From NCBI RefSeq assembly GCF_049801055.1, contig NZ_JBNAGF010000011.1, positions 62,001 through 126,000 of the forward strand: a DNA stretch of 64,000 bases, in the 5' to 3' direction. A program made the position numbers and the translations under genes. The notes below the pieces were generated by a model. The model did not search any database. It had not been told where the DNA came from and was given only the letters and a program-made list of their open reading frames with translations. Each line of letters begins with the position of its first letter. The stretch's first letter is position 1. Below, piece after piece: positions 8,609 through 17,483 of the stretch. Source of the stretch: JBNAGF01 sp049801055. GTDB lineage: Bacteria; Pseudomonadota; Alphaproteobacteria; Rhodobacterales; Rhodobacteraceae.

Positions 8609-10018
8609 TCAGGTGATTTCAACGGTCACGAATATCTGGTTTCCGCTCCGGTTGATCAGCAGCAGGGCAGGGTCCGTCTTTTCGCTCTGCAAGGCTGCCT
8701 TGAGCGCCTGTGGTGTCGGCGTATTCTCGCTGCCAAGGCGGACGATCACATCGCCGACCATGAGCCCGGCATCGACCGCCGGACCGGATTGAGCCAGAGA
8801 CGTGATGACGACACCCTCTGTTCCCGCTCCGACTCCGGTCTCGGCTCGCGCCGTGTCGGTCAGGGGCGCCACGGTCACTCCCAGCTGCTTGCCCTTGGCG
8901 CTGGCGGGGATCGCCTTGGCTTCCTGATTGGTTTCATCAGCAAACGCACCTATGGTGACAGTCACGTCCGTTTCCTCGCCATCACGCATGACGGTGATCC
9001 GGGCATCGTCGCCAGCCTGTGACGCGCCTACCAGCCTTGGAAGGTCAGCCGAGGATTTCACCGCCGTCCCGTCATAGGCCACGATCACGTCCCCGGTGTG
9101 TAGCTGGCCCGCTGCCGGGCTGCTGTCGACCACGTCGGAAACCAGCGCGCCTTTTGCGGAATCAAGACCCATTGCCGAGGCGATGTCCGGAGTAACGCCC
9201 TGAATTGATACGCCGAGCCAGCCGCGATCAACCATCCCGTCCTCGCGCAGGTCTTCAACGATGTCCTCGACGATATTGGAGGTTACGGCAAAACCCAGCC
9301 CAACGGATCCGCCAGTCGGCGAATAGATCGCGGAATTCACGCCCACGACTTCACCCTCCATGTTGAACAGGGGGCCGCCCGAATTGCCTTTGTTGATGGC
9401 GGCGTCAGTCTGGAGGAACTCTGCATACGGGCCCTCTGAAATGTTGCGGCCTTTGGCCGAGACAATGCCGGTGGTCACTGTTGAACTCAGGCCGAACGGG
9501 TTGCCAACTGCCACCACGTCTTCGCCAACGCGAATGGCATCGCTGTCACCTAGCTCCACGGCGGGCAGGGCCGTTTCCGCATCGATCTTGAGCAGGGCGA
9601 GATCCGTCATCTGATCCGTTCCGACTATCTTGGCGGTGTATTCGCGATCATCACCCAGACGGACAGTGATCGTATCGGCACCGTCGACAACGTGGTGATT
9701 GGTGACGATCCAACCTGCCTGATCTATGACAAAGCCTGACCCGAGGCCCTGGCGCGGGCCGCCGTCACGGAACGGTGCCGGCATTCCATCGGGTGCCCCG
9801 AAACGACGGAACAACTCGCCAAAGGGGTGGCCTTCGAACTCGTCGAACTTGTTCGAAACAGGTTCGGGCTTGTCCTGTGTAGCCAGAATGGTGACGACAG
9901 AGGGCGCGACCTCTTCGACCAGATCGGCAAGAGCCGCATCAGCAAGGGCAGGCATCGCCGCGGTGCCGAACATCAGGGCTGTCAGGCCGGATGCGGCCAA
10001 GGTGGATTTCATGGACAT
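8609..10018 (-). CDS. periplasmic Do-type serine protease (DegP/DegQ)
   Basis: HtrA-family protease/chaperone that degrades misfolded periplasmic proteins. The N-terminus is a signal peptide ending around ALADA (residues 25-29). The catalytic triad is visible: His109 (TNHHV), Asp139 (MTDLALL) and Ser213 (GNSGGPLF). Two PDZ domains follow (about 255-350 and 365-469). I start at the ATG at 10018 because AGGAGA lies six bases upstream; the ATG at 10024 is too close to that site. It is followed on the same strand by a two-component system after a hairpin-rich gap. MucD, DegQ and DegP are not distinguishable from sequence alone. Confidence 0.94.
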   Translation of the reverse strand: MSMKSTLAASGLTALMFGTAAMPALADAALADLVEEVAPSVVTILATQDKPEPVSNKFDEFEGHPFGELFRRFGAPDGMPAPFRDGGPRQGLGSGFVIDQAGWIVTNHHVVDGADTITVRLGDDREYTAKIVGTDQMTDLALLKIDAETALPAVELGDSDAIRVGEDVVAVGNPFGLSSTVTTGIVSAKGRNISEGPYAEFLQTDAAINKGNSGGPLFNMEGEVVGVNSAIYSPTGGSVGLGFAVTSNIVEDIVEDLREDGMVDRGWLGVSIQGVTPDIASAMGLDSAKGALVSDVVDSSPAAGQLHTGDVIVAYDGTAVKSSADLPRLVGASQAGDDARITVMRDGEETDVTVTIGAFADETNQEAKAIPASAKGKQLGVTVAPLTDTARAETGVGAGTEGVVITSLAQSGPAVDAGLMVGDVIVRLGSENTPTPQALKAALQSEKTDPALLLINRSGNQIFVTVEIT

Positions 10019-10273
10019 GGGCATTCTCCTAAGACTGCTCCCCCGTGAACCGGGGTTGCATCAAGGAGTAATCAGGCAACCTGTCCGTTTCCTTAGTGTT
10101 GGATTAATCTTTCTTCATCTGCGCGTTTCGGCGCGCCGACACCAGGCAGACGGCGACTGGCGCTCCTTAACATCGGGTTCTGCCTGTTCCGCAAGGTCTT
10201 GTCCGATCTGACTTCACATCCATTCAAAAAACTGTATATGTATTGCCAACCTAGTATAGTTGTTGGACCGACC

Positions 10274-12022
10274 ATGCAAAAACCACTTGTCGTTGCAAAG
10301 CGTTACATGCCGATTTTGTCATGGGGCCGCCATTATGGCCGCACCGAGTTGTCGGGGGATATTACAGCCGCAGTGATCGTTACGATCATGCTCATTCCGC
10401 AATCTCTGGCCTATGCGTTGCTGGCAGGGCTGCCAGCCGAGGTCGGGCTATATGCGTCGATCCTGCCGCTGTTCGCCTATGCGTTGTTTGGAACCAGCAA
10501 AGCACTTGCCGTAGGGCCAGTAGCGGTTGTGTCGTTGATGACAGCATCGGCGCTGGAGCCTTTGGGGCTTGGCACCTTGAGTGAATATGTAGCGGCGGCA
10601 GCTGTTTTGGCACTTTTGTCCGGCATATTCTTGTTGGCGATGGGAATGTTGAGCCTTGGGGTCATTGCGAATTTCCTGTCGCATCCTGTGATCGCGGGCT
10701 TCATAACCGCATCGGGGCTGCTGATCGCAGCCGGGCAGATGAAGCACATTCTTGGGATCGAAGCATCCGGGCACAATCTTCCTGAAATCCTGCACGGGTT
10801 ATGGAGCAATTTTGCCGAATTCAGTCCAATCACATTGATGCTCGGCGCAGCGACCCTCGGATTTCTAGTCTGGGTGCGCAAGGGTATGGCAAACTGGCTG
10901 CAAGGCCGATTCCGATTGAGCGCCGCAACTGCGGGAACGGTTGCAAGGGTAGGGCCGGTTTTTGCGGTTATTGCGACCACGCTTGTGGCATGGCTGTTCG
11001 ACCTACCACAATCCGGCGTGTCGGTTGTCGGTGAAGTGCCGACAGGTTTGCCGCCAATCGGAGTGCCACCTTTTGATCTATCTCTGATCAAGGCGATGGC
11101 GGTTCCGGCAATCCTGATTTCAGTTATTGGCTATGTCGAAAGCGTGTCAGTGGCGCAGACACTGGCCGCGAAACGCAGGCAAAGAATCGAGCCGAACCAG
11201 GAACTGATTGCACTTGGGGCCGCGAATATTTCCTCTGGTATTTCGGGCGGTTATCCCGTTACAGGCGGATTTGCACGTTCTGTGGTGAACTATGATGCAG
11301 GTGCAGAAACACCTGCCGCCGGGGCCTACACGGCCGTTGGGCTGATGCTGGCGGCTCTGTTTCTGACGCCGCTGTTGTACTTTTTGCCCAAAGCAACACT
11401 CGCCGCCACGATTATCGTGGCTGTGCTGTCGCTGGTTGATCTTTCGATCCTGACGCGCAGTTGGGCATATTCCCGCGCGGATTTCCTGGCGGTTATGGCA
11501 ACGATCTTGCTGACATTGCTCATCGGGGTCGAGGTGGGCGTGGCCAGTGGTGTGATCCTGTCGCTGTTGCTGTTTGTCTGGAAAACGTCGCGACCGCATG
11601 TTGCCGAGGTCGGGCAGGTTCCGGGCTCGGAGCATTTCCGAAACATTCACCGTCATGAGGTGATCACCGATCCCAGAGTGTTGACCCTTCGCGTGGACGA
11701 AAGCCTGTATTTCGCAAACGCGCGGCGCATGGAAGACCTGATAGTCAACAGGGCGCACGCTTCGCAAGACGAGCTTAAACATGTTATTCTGATGTTCTCC
11801 GCCGTAAACGAAGTGGACATGAGTGCATTGGAATCCCTCGAAGCGGTGAACGCACGATTGCAGGATATGGGAATCTCCTTACACTTGTCTGAGGTGAAGG
11901 GGCCGGTGATGGACAGACTGAAGCGCAGTCACTTTTTGGAAGAATTGACCGGAGAGGTTTTCCTGTCTCAGAATGACGCGTTCGCAGTTCTGCGAAACCG
12001 ACAGGACCGCGCAGCCGAGTAA
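10274..12022 (+). CDS. SulP-family anion transporter with STAS domain
   Basis: Inner-membrane sulfate or bicarbonate transporter/exchanger of about 582 residues. The N-terminal two thirds are a run of hydrophobic helices including the SulP signature region (IMLIPQSLAYALLAGLP near residues 35-51), and a cytoplasmic STAS domain occupies about the last 130 residues (VLTLRVDESLYFAN onward). I choose the ATG at 10274 (MQKPLVV) over the frame opening at 10199, because the upstream residues are not family-like; no strong ribosome site helps. It stands alone, divergent from the protease gene, with IS30 behind it, so the substrate cannot be inferred from context. Confidence 0.9.
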   Translation: MQKPLVVAKRYMPILSWGRHYGRTELSGDITAAVIVTIMLIPQSLAYALLAGLPAEVGLYASILPLFAYALFGTSKALAVGPVAVVSLMTASALEPLGLGTLSEYVAAAAVLALLSGIFLLAMGMLSLGVIANFLSHPVIAGFITASGLLIAAGQMKHILGIEASGHNLPEILHGLWSNFAEFSPITLMLGAATLGFLVWVRKGMANWLQGRFRLSAATAGTVARVGPVFAVIATTLVAWLFDLPQSGVSVVGEVPTGLPPIGVPPFDLSLIKAMAVPAILISVIGYVESVSVAQTLAAKRRQRIEPNQELIALGAANISSGISGGYPVTGGFARSVVNYDAGAETPAAGAYTAVGLMLAALFLTPLLYFLPKATLAATIIVAVLSLVDLSILTRSWAYSRADFLAVMATILLTLLIGVEVGVASGVILSLLLFVWKTSRPHVAEVGQVPGSEHFRNIHRHEVITDPRVLTLRVDESLYFANARRMEDLIVNRAHASQDELKHVILMFSAVNEVDMSALESLEAVNARLQDMGISLHLSEVKGPVMDRLKRSHFLEELTGEVFLSQNDAFAVLRNRQDRAAE

Positions 12023-12179
12023 CTGAACTGGGTGGTGACATCTATGTCTTCGACAACTGCGCAGGGGCCGGTTCTGCCTGGAGGCTTTCGTCATGGCTGT
12101 GACACAGGTTCGCAACTAACCTGACACGGCTGTCGGAGGGGCAACCGGTTCTCGGTGTGTGAGCGATACCTGAACCGCT

Positions 12180-13254
12180 ACTCCTATTGGCGTTTAGGGT
12201 AGGGGGACCGGCTCGCTTCCTCCATCATCTTTTCGCGGAACACCTCAGCTGGAGTCTTCCATCCCAAGCATTTTCGGGGCGTCGCGTTGAGGCGGTCACA
12301 GATCATTTTCAGTTCATGATCTGAGATTGCCGTAATGTCGCGCTTCCGGGGAAGCCATCTCCGAACCCGGCGATTGGTGTTCTCGACCGTGCCTTTCTGC
12401 CAGGGTGAGGAGGGATCGCAAAACCATGTCTGTGTTCCGATCTCGGCTTGCAGATGGGGCCAGCTGACGAATTCCGAGCCTCTGTCGAAAGTGATGGATT
12501 TCCGGGCCAGGTGGGGCAGGTCGTGCACCGCCTTCATGATCTTGCCCATCACAGGTTTCGTGCGCTTGTTCGGGTTCTTCAACAGGACCGTGAACCGGCT
12601 GACGCGTTCGACCAGAGACGTGACATTTGACTGGCCAAGAGCCTGCTTGAACAGCATTAGATCAGCTTCCCAATGGCCGAACTGACGTCTGTGTGCGACA
12701 TCATCCGGACGAAACAGGATGCTGACATCACGGTCGAACTTGGGAGCCTGGCGCTTTCTGGCGCGGCGCGGTCGACGGTACTTTTTGTGCTCAGGCAGAT
12801 ACCACCAGAGCTCATCGGCCATGCCTTCTTTGGAGTAGATGTAGCGATAGATCGTTTCCTGGCAGACACGCTGTCTTGCACCCTCATAGATCATACGATT
12901 GCCGATCTGCTCTGGCGTCCAGCCATTCTTCAGCCGTTCAACAACACTCTTGCGTAACTCTGGATGGCGGATCAGTTTTCGTTGCCGGGCGCGCCGATCT
13001 GCCGTCATCAGTTGCGCGGCCGCACCATAGTAACCATCGCATTTCGGCAGGCAGGGATCCGAGAAAAAGTTTCGTTTGATCTCTCGGTGAATGGTGGCTT
13101 TTGAGCGCTTCAGTACACGCGCCATCTCACGAACTGGGACCTTTGCATGTCTCCAGCGTTCAATTCTACGGCGTTCTTCGATGCTCAGTTGCGTGTATAC
13201 GGCGCCCATGCCATGATCCTCTCATTAGATAACCCTTTGGTTTCTAATAGGAGT
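12180..13254 (-). mobile_element. IS30-family insertion sequence, complete
   Basis: A 1.07-kb element bounded by inverted ends that share a perfect nine-base tip, ACTCCTATT at 12180-12188 and AATAGGAGT at 13246-13254, with weaker similarity inward. It contains a single intact transposase gene filling almost the whole element, as usual for IS30. The flanking bases do not show an unambiguous target duplication; a two-base GC repeat is possible if each end is shifted outward by one. It sits between two complete genes, so nothing obvious is disrupted. Confidence 0.85.
12184..13209 (-). CDS. IS30-family transposase
   Basis: DDE transposase of 341 residues. The N-terminal helix-turn-helix (LSIEERRRIERWR to KATIHREIKRN, about 8-47) is the IS30 end-binding domain. 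The catalytic triad is complete: Asp183 in HWEADLM, Asp242 in TFDRGSEF and Glu276 in GTVENTNRR, with 33 residues between the last two as in the family. There is no frameshift or stop, so the element may still be mobile. The stop codon lies only a few bases inside the left inverted end. Confidence 0.95.
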   Translation of the reverse strand: MGAVYTQLSIEERRRIERWRHAKVPVREMARVLKRSKATIHREIKRNFFSDPCLPKCDGYYGAAAQLMTADRRARQRKLIRHPELRKSVVERLKNGWTPEQIGNRMIYEGARQRVCQETIYRYIYSKEGMADELWWYLPEHKKYRRPRRARKRQAPKFDRDVSILFRPDDVAHRRQFGHWEADLMLFKQALGQSNVTSLVERVSRFTVLLKNPNKRTKPVMGKIMKAVHDLPHLARKSITFDRGSEFVSWPHLQAEIGTQTWFCDPSSPWQKGTVENTNRRVRRWLPRKRDITAISDHELKMICDRLNATPRKCLGWKTPAEVFREKMMEEASRSPYPKRQ

Positions 13255-13421
13255 CGCGCTTGGAAGTAGCGCGCACCGTTCATATGCCATAACGCCTATA
13301 ATCAGTATTATGTAAATAATGATACTGACGCAGCGTTTGCCAACACGCACTTGGATGATCTCAACCGGCCTATTATCCTGCAACAGGAATTGTTATCAAC
13401 ACCGGCGCGCAGAGGTCTGAT

Positions 13422-14228
13422 ATGGAATTGAAAAACCGAGTGGTTGTTGTCACCGGCGCTGCCAGTGGGATTGGCAAGGCGCTGGCACAGAGATTTGCAC
13501 GTGAAGGCGCTCGCAGCGTTGTTTGCGCCGATCTGGATCTTGATGGTGCACGCAAGGTTGCAGATGAAGTTGGTGGCGCCGCATATCAAGTCGATGTCAG
13601 CAAGGAACACGACATCGCAGAGCTCGTGGCCAGTGTTGAGGATGAGGTTGGCGGCATCGATCTGTTCTGTTCCAATGCGGGGATTCTGACACTTGGCGGT
13701 ATTGAAGTTGAAAATGATGATTGGCAGCGCATCTGGGACATCAACGTCATGGCCCACGTTTGGGCAGCCCGGCATGTTGTTCCGCGAATGATTGCGCGTG
13801 GCGGCGGCTATCTGCTCAATACTGCGTCTGCTGCGGGACTTTTGAATCAGGTCGGAGCCGCTCCGTATGGTGTTACGAAACACGCGGCAGTCGGTTTAGC
13901 TGAATGGTTGGCGATGACCTATGGCGATCAGGGTATCGGAGTATCCGTCCTGTGCCCACAGGCCGTGCGATCCGAGATGACGCGAGGCTTTGAGGACTCA
14001 GTCGCTTCTTTGGACGGAATGCTGGAACCAGAACCTGTCGCGGACGCCTGTGTCGAGGCGATCCGGTCACAGCGTTTTCTGGTTCTTCCTCATCCTCAAG
14101 TGGCTGACTACATCAAGCTCAAAGCGGATGACTATGACCGTTGGTTGGGCGGAATGCGAAAACTCAACCGAGCTTTTGGTGATGAACCATTTGGTGTGAA
14201 GAAACCGGTGGAATTAGATGAGAAGTAG
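13422..14228 (+). CDS. short-chain dehydrogenase/reductase
   Basis: Classical SDR of 268 residues that oxidises or reduces a hydroxy/keto group with NAD(P). The nucleotide-binding TGAASGIG is at 11-18, NAG at about 85-87, and the catalytic YGVTK puts Tyr149 and Lys153 in place. Asp residues after the second strand (ADLDLDG) suggest NAD preference (inference). A GAGG sits six bases before the ATG. It is the first gene to the right of the IS30 copy and convergent with the beta-lactamase-like gene. The substrate cannot be told from sequence. Confidence 0.88.
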   Translation: MELKNRVVVVTGAASGIGKALAQRFAREGARSVVCADLDLDGARKVADEVGGAAYQVDVSKEHDIAELVASVEDEVGGIDLFCSNAGILTLGGIEVENDDWQRIWDINVMAHVWAARHVVPRMIARGGGYLLNTASAAGLLNQVGAAPYGVTKHAAVGLAEWLAMTYGDQGIGVSVLCPQAVRSEMTRGFEDSVASLDGMLEPEPVADACVEAIRSQRFLVLPHPQVADYIKLKADDYDRWLGGMRKLNRAFGDEPFGVKKPVELDEK

Positions 14229-14255
14229 GGCGTTTCCTGCTAATATTAAATGCTT

Positions 14256-15497
14256 TTACTCGATTATTGCACCATGTATGAGAGCCTTGAGTTCGGACCT
14301 GGAGGGATAAGAACTGGATGGCGAAAGCTGTGTGAAAAACACCACGCTCAGATCCAGTTCCCGATCAACCCAGAAAAAGGTCGAGGCCATACCACCCCAG
14401 CTGAAATCGCCGACGGATCCCGGAGTGCGCATTCGGGCCGGATCGAGCAGCACGGCGCCGCCGAGGCCAAAGCCCATTCCCTCCATTGGTTGCTCAGCGA
14501 AGCTCTGTGGTCCCATTGAGGCGATATCACCGGGCAGATGATTGCGCATCATGAAGTCAATCGTACGCGGTGAAAGCAGGCGAACTCCGTCCAACTCCCC
14601 TCCCCTCCGCAGCATCTCTGCAAAACGCAGATAGTCGTCGATGGTACCAACCAGACCACCACCACCTGAAAACATGCTGGTGGATTCGAACGGCGAAGAC
14701 CCCGCCATGTCCGTCAACCGAAGCGTTTCACTGCCTGTGCGCGCCGCGTTCAAAGCCATCGCATCGCCTTCCAGCGGCGTATAGAGAGAGGCGAAGCGGT
14801 CTCCGGCGCCCTTTGGCACAGAGAAACCAGTCTGGGTCATACCCAGCGGCCCAAGAATTTCGTCGCGAAAGAAACGGTCCAGAGATTTTCCGGAAACCAC
14901 CTCGATGACGCGGCCAAGTACATCTATGCCCACCGAGTATTCCCAGCGACTGCCGGGCTGAAAGGCCAACGGCAGCGCGGCCAAGGTATCAACCATATTC
15001 TCGAGCGGGCCGTGATTGGGGCGAAACATGAGGTCCTGCGCATCCATTTGAGCAGGTAACACACCGGGGTTAAAAGGATAACTCAGGCCGGAGCAATGTG
15101 TGAGCAGCTGATGGAGTGTCGGTGCTCGGGACGGTTCAGTCTGGTCGAGCCTCTTGGCGCCGGACGTCAGCGCCAGCATTTCAGAAAACGCAGGAATGAA
15201 ATTGGAAACCGGCGCGTCCAGATGAAACAGCCCGCGCTCGACCAACATCATTATTGCAACCGAGGTTACCGGTTTCGTCATGGAATAGATGCGCGCAACC
15301 GTATCGCGTTGAAACGGCAGCTCGGCTTCGATGCTGCGGTTGCCCGTGGCATGAAAAAACACTTCCTGCCCACCGCGTGCGACAAGGGCCGACGACCCTG
15401 CATATTTTCGCTCGGCGACATAGCGATCCATCCAGTGTCGGATCCGGTCCAGACGATTGTTGTCAAACCCTGCCTCGCATGCGTTTGCAATTTCCAT
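14256..15497 (-). CDS. serine hydrolase, class C beta-lactamase-like (PBP fold)
   Basis: Penicillin-binding-protein-fold hydrolase of 413 residues. The nucleophile motif SMTK is at 72-75, a Tyr-Ser-Val near the middle (WEYSVGIDVLG) is the second catalytic element, and FSWGGMAST near the C-terminus replaces the KTG box. This combination is typical of esterase/transesterase relatives (EstB, LovD type) rather than true beta-lactamases. No signal peptide is visible with the chosen start, so it is probably cytoplasmic. I use the ATG at 15497, which follows GGGAGA; the frame runs on to 15641. Substrate unknown. Confidence 0.85.
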   Translation of the reverse strand: MEIANACEAGFDNNRLDRIRHWMDRYVAERKYAGSSALVARGGQEVFFHATGNRSIEAELPFQRDTVARIYSMTKPVTSVAIMMLVERGLFHLDAPVSNFIPAFSEMLALTSGAKRLDQTEPSRAPTLHQLLTHCSGLSYPFNPGVLPAQMDAQDLMFRPNHGPLENMVDTLAALPLAFQPGSRWEYSVGIDVLGRVIEVVSGKSLDRFFRDEILGPLGMTQTGFSVPKGAGDRFASLYTPLEGDAMALNAARTGSETLRLTDMAGSSPFESTSMFSGGGGLVGTIDDYLRFAEMLRRGGELDGVRLLSPRTIDFMMRNHLPGDIASMGPQSFAEQPMEGMGFGLGGAVLLDPARMRTPGSVGDFSWGGMASTFFWVDRELDLSVVFFTQLSPSSSYPSRSELKALIHGAIIE

Positions 15498-15809
15498 CAG
15501 ACTGCTTCTCCCATGCGCTCGTCCGGTCGGCCTCGTCGTCACCACAGATTTCAATTTGCCGGGCTGCATCGTGATTTGTCGAGCGTTTGGCGGCGGATTT
15601 TCGCAGACATACGCATTTGCACGTAACCCAATGCTGGCCATTTGCGAACAGGGAACGGCAATACGGCCCCTGCCCTGACAATCCCGGCCGTCTGTTGTTT
15701 TCCTGAGATGCCGCTGCGTCGTGCCGGTCTTGCAATTGACGCAACGCGAAACCGGACCCTACCGTGACCGGGCAGCTAGCAGAAATGCCAGGACAGGAGC
15801 GCGCGGACC
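15498..15809. other. divergent intergenic region
   Basis: About 310 bases between the start of the beta-lactamase-like gene and the divergent glutathione transferase gene. It must hold both promoters. I see no RNA gene, convincing small gene or strong palindrome in it; open frames on both strands here lack ribosome sites and family-like sequence. Confidence 0.6.
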
Positions 15810-16415
15810 ATGAAACTCTACTATGCACAGAACAGTCGGGCGGTGCGCGTGGCATGGCTTCTGGAAGAACTCGGGCTGGATTACGAATTTGAGAAATTCG
15901 AGCTTGGCAGCCGCGGAATGCGTGAACCCGATTACCTTGCCATTCACCCCATGGGTCGTGTGCCTGCCCTGCAAGACGGCGACGTCACGGTCTTCGAATC
16001 CGGGGCCATCGTGCAATATATACTGGCTTTGTATGGGCACGGTCGCTTGCAGCCCAAGGTCGGGACGCAGGAGTATGCCAACTACCTGCAATGGCTACAT
16101 TACTGCGAAGGCATGATCATGCCGCCAATCAATTCGATCGTGGTCGAAACAATCCTGTTGCCGCCTGAGCGGCGCAACGAGGTGAATGTGAAACGTGCTA
16201 CCAAACTCCTCAACCAGATGCTGATTGCCGTCGAACGCCATATGGAAGGCCGTGAGTTTCTGGCAGGCGAGTTTTCGGGCGCCGATGTCATGACTGGCCA
16301 CTCGGTCATCATGTCGGGCCGGCTGGGCGCCGACATGGACGACAAGCCGAACCTGCAGAGCTATGCGGACAGGCTGATGGCCCGGCCTGCCCTGCAGAAA
16401 GCCTGGTCGCTCTGA
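15810..16415 (+). CDS. glutathione S-transferase family protein
   Basis: A 201-residue cytosolic GST-fold protein. The N-terminal thioredoxin-like domain shows AQNSRAVRVAWLLEELG (residues 6-22), the cis-proline region GRVPAL and the glutathione-binding ESGAI (about 63-67). The C-terminal helical domain contains the hydrophobic N-capping-type segment FSGADVMTG. The ATG at 15810 follows AGGAG ten bases away. It ends 22 bp from the convergent kinase-like gene. It probably conjugates or reduces electrophiles with glutathione; the specific substrate is not evident. Confidence 0.88.
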   Translation: MKLYYAQNSRAVRVAWLLEELGLDYEFEKFELGSRGMREPDYLAIHPMGRVPALQDGDVTVFESGAIVQYILALYGHGRLQPKVGTQEYANYLQWLHYCEGMIMPPINSIVVETILLPPERRNEVNVKRATKLLNQMLIAVERHMEGREFLAGEFSGADVMTGHSVIMSGRLGADMDDKPNLQSYADRLMARPALQKAWSL

Positions 16416-16437
16416 AGCTGGGTGCCGCGACGGGCCG

Positions 16438-17466
16438 CTATCTATCCAAGGCACTCAGGCCATGCTGGGCGAACATCGGAACATAAGTCCCTAATTTCAA
16501 AGCCTTTTCAGGATTGGACGCGTTGCCATCCAATCCCCGTTTGAGCACGCCTTGGATAATGGCGGCCATGCGGAAGAAGGTGAACGAAAGATAATAGCCG
16601 AAATTGTCGACACCGGGCAGGCCGCGCCGCTCACAGTAATGGTGAATGAATTCCTCATCCGATGGCAGGCCCAATGCGCTTCGGTCCACGCCGGCAAGAC
16701 CTCGCCCGACAGGTCCCGCAGGCAATTGCCATTGCATGATCACCGCTGCGAGGTCGGCATAGGGGTGACCGATGGTGGACAGTTCCCAGTCGAGCACGCC
16801 CAAACAACTGGTTCCCTCACGGGCGAACATCATGTTGTCGATGCGGTAATCCCCGTGCACGAGGGTGCGTTGTCCATCGTCCTCCGGCATCCGGTCAACC
16901 AGCGCCTGCATCAACGTATCCATCGCCTCAATCGTTTGGGTTTCGCTGGCCCGGTACTGTTTTGACCAGCGCCCGACCTGCCGTTCAAAGTAGTTACCGG
17001 GCGGACCGTAGTCGGACAGGCCCACCGCATCGATATCGACCATGTGCAAGGCGGCTAAAACCCGGTTCATCTCGTCAATCACGGCGCTTCGGGTTTCATT
17101 GCTTTCGCCCGTCATTGTTGGTTCGAAAAAATTCCGGCCGTCGAGATGCTCCATCACGTAAAAGGCCGAACCGATGACCGTGTCGTCCTCGCATAGCAGG
17201 TACATTCTGGCAACCGGCACATCCGTGTGGGCCAACGCCCTTTGAACGCGAAACTCACGATCCACGGCATGGGCTGATTTAAGCAATATTCCCGGTGGCT
17301 TGCGGCGCAGAACGTATTTTTTTTCGGGTGTCATGAGCAGAAAAGTCGGATTGGACTGACCGGTTTCGAATTTCCGAACCTCAAGGGGCCCCTGATATCC
17401 CGGAAGGTTCGCGGTCAGATAGGTTTCGACTGCGTCTAGATCGAGGGTCTGGGTATCGTCGCTCAT
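16438..17466 (-). CDS. APH-family phosphotransferase (ACAD10/11- or LvaA-like kinase)
   Basis: Aminoglycoside-phosphotransferase-fold kinase of 342 residues. The Brenner loop HGDYRIDN is at 204-211 and the metal-binding LDWELSTIGHPYADLA at 225-240. Proteins of this type fused to or beside acyl-CoA dehydrogenases phosphorylate 4-hydroxyacyl-CoA so that phosphate can be eliminated (human ACAD10/11, Pseudomonas LvaA). GGAGG lies five bases before the ATG at 17466. It is the last gene of a five-gene leftward operon with an SDR and two acyl-CoA dehydrogenases, which supports that role rather than drug resistance (inference). Confidence 0.85.
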   Translation of the reverse strand: MSDDTQTLDLDAVETYLTANLPGYQGPLEVRKFETGQSNPTFLLMTPEKKYVLRRKPPGILLKSAHAVDREFRVQRALAHTDVPVARMYLLCEDDTVIGSAFYVMEHLDGRNFFEPTMTGESNETRSAVIDEMNRVLAALHMVDIDAVGLSDYGPPGNYFERQVGRWSKQYRASETQTIEAMDTLMQALVDRMPEDDGQRTLVHGDYRIDNMMFAREGTSCLGVLDWELSTIGHPYADLAAVIMQWQLPAGPVGRGLAGVDRSALGLPSDEEFIHHYCERRGLPGVDNFGYYLSFTFFRMAAIIQGVLKRGLDGNASNPEKALKLGTYVPMFAQHGLSALDR

Positions 17467-17483
17467 TGTGTCCTCCCGCCTGA

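Noticed and set aside
12184..13209. Possibility that IS30 disrupts a gene
   Set aside because: Both neighbours are full length, and sequences on the two sides of the element do not join into one reading frame that I can recognise.
16438..17466. Aminoglycoside resistance kinase
   Set aside because: The fold is shared, but the operon with acyl-CoA dehydrogenases points to acyl-CoA metabolism.
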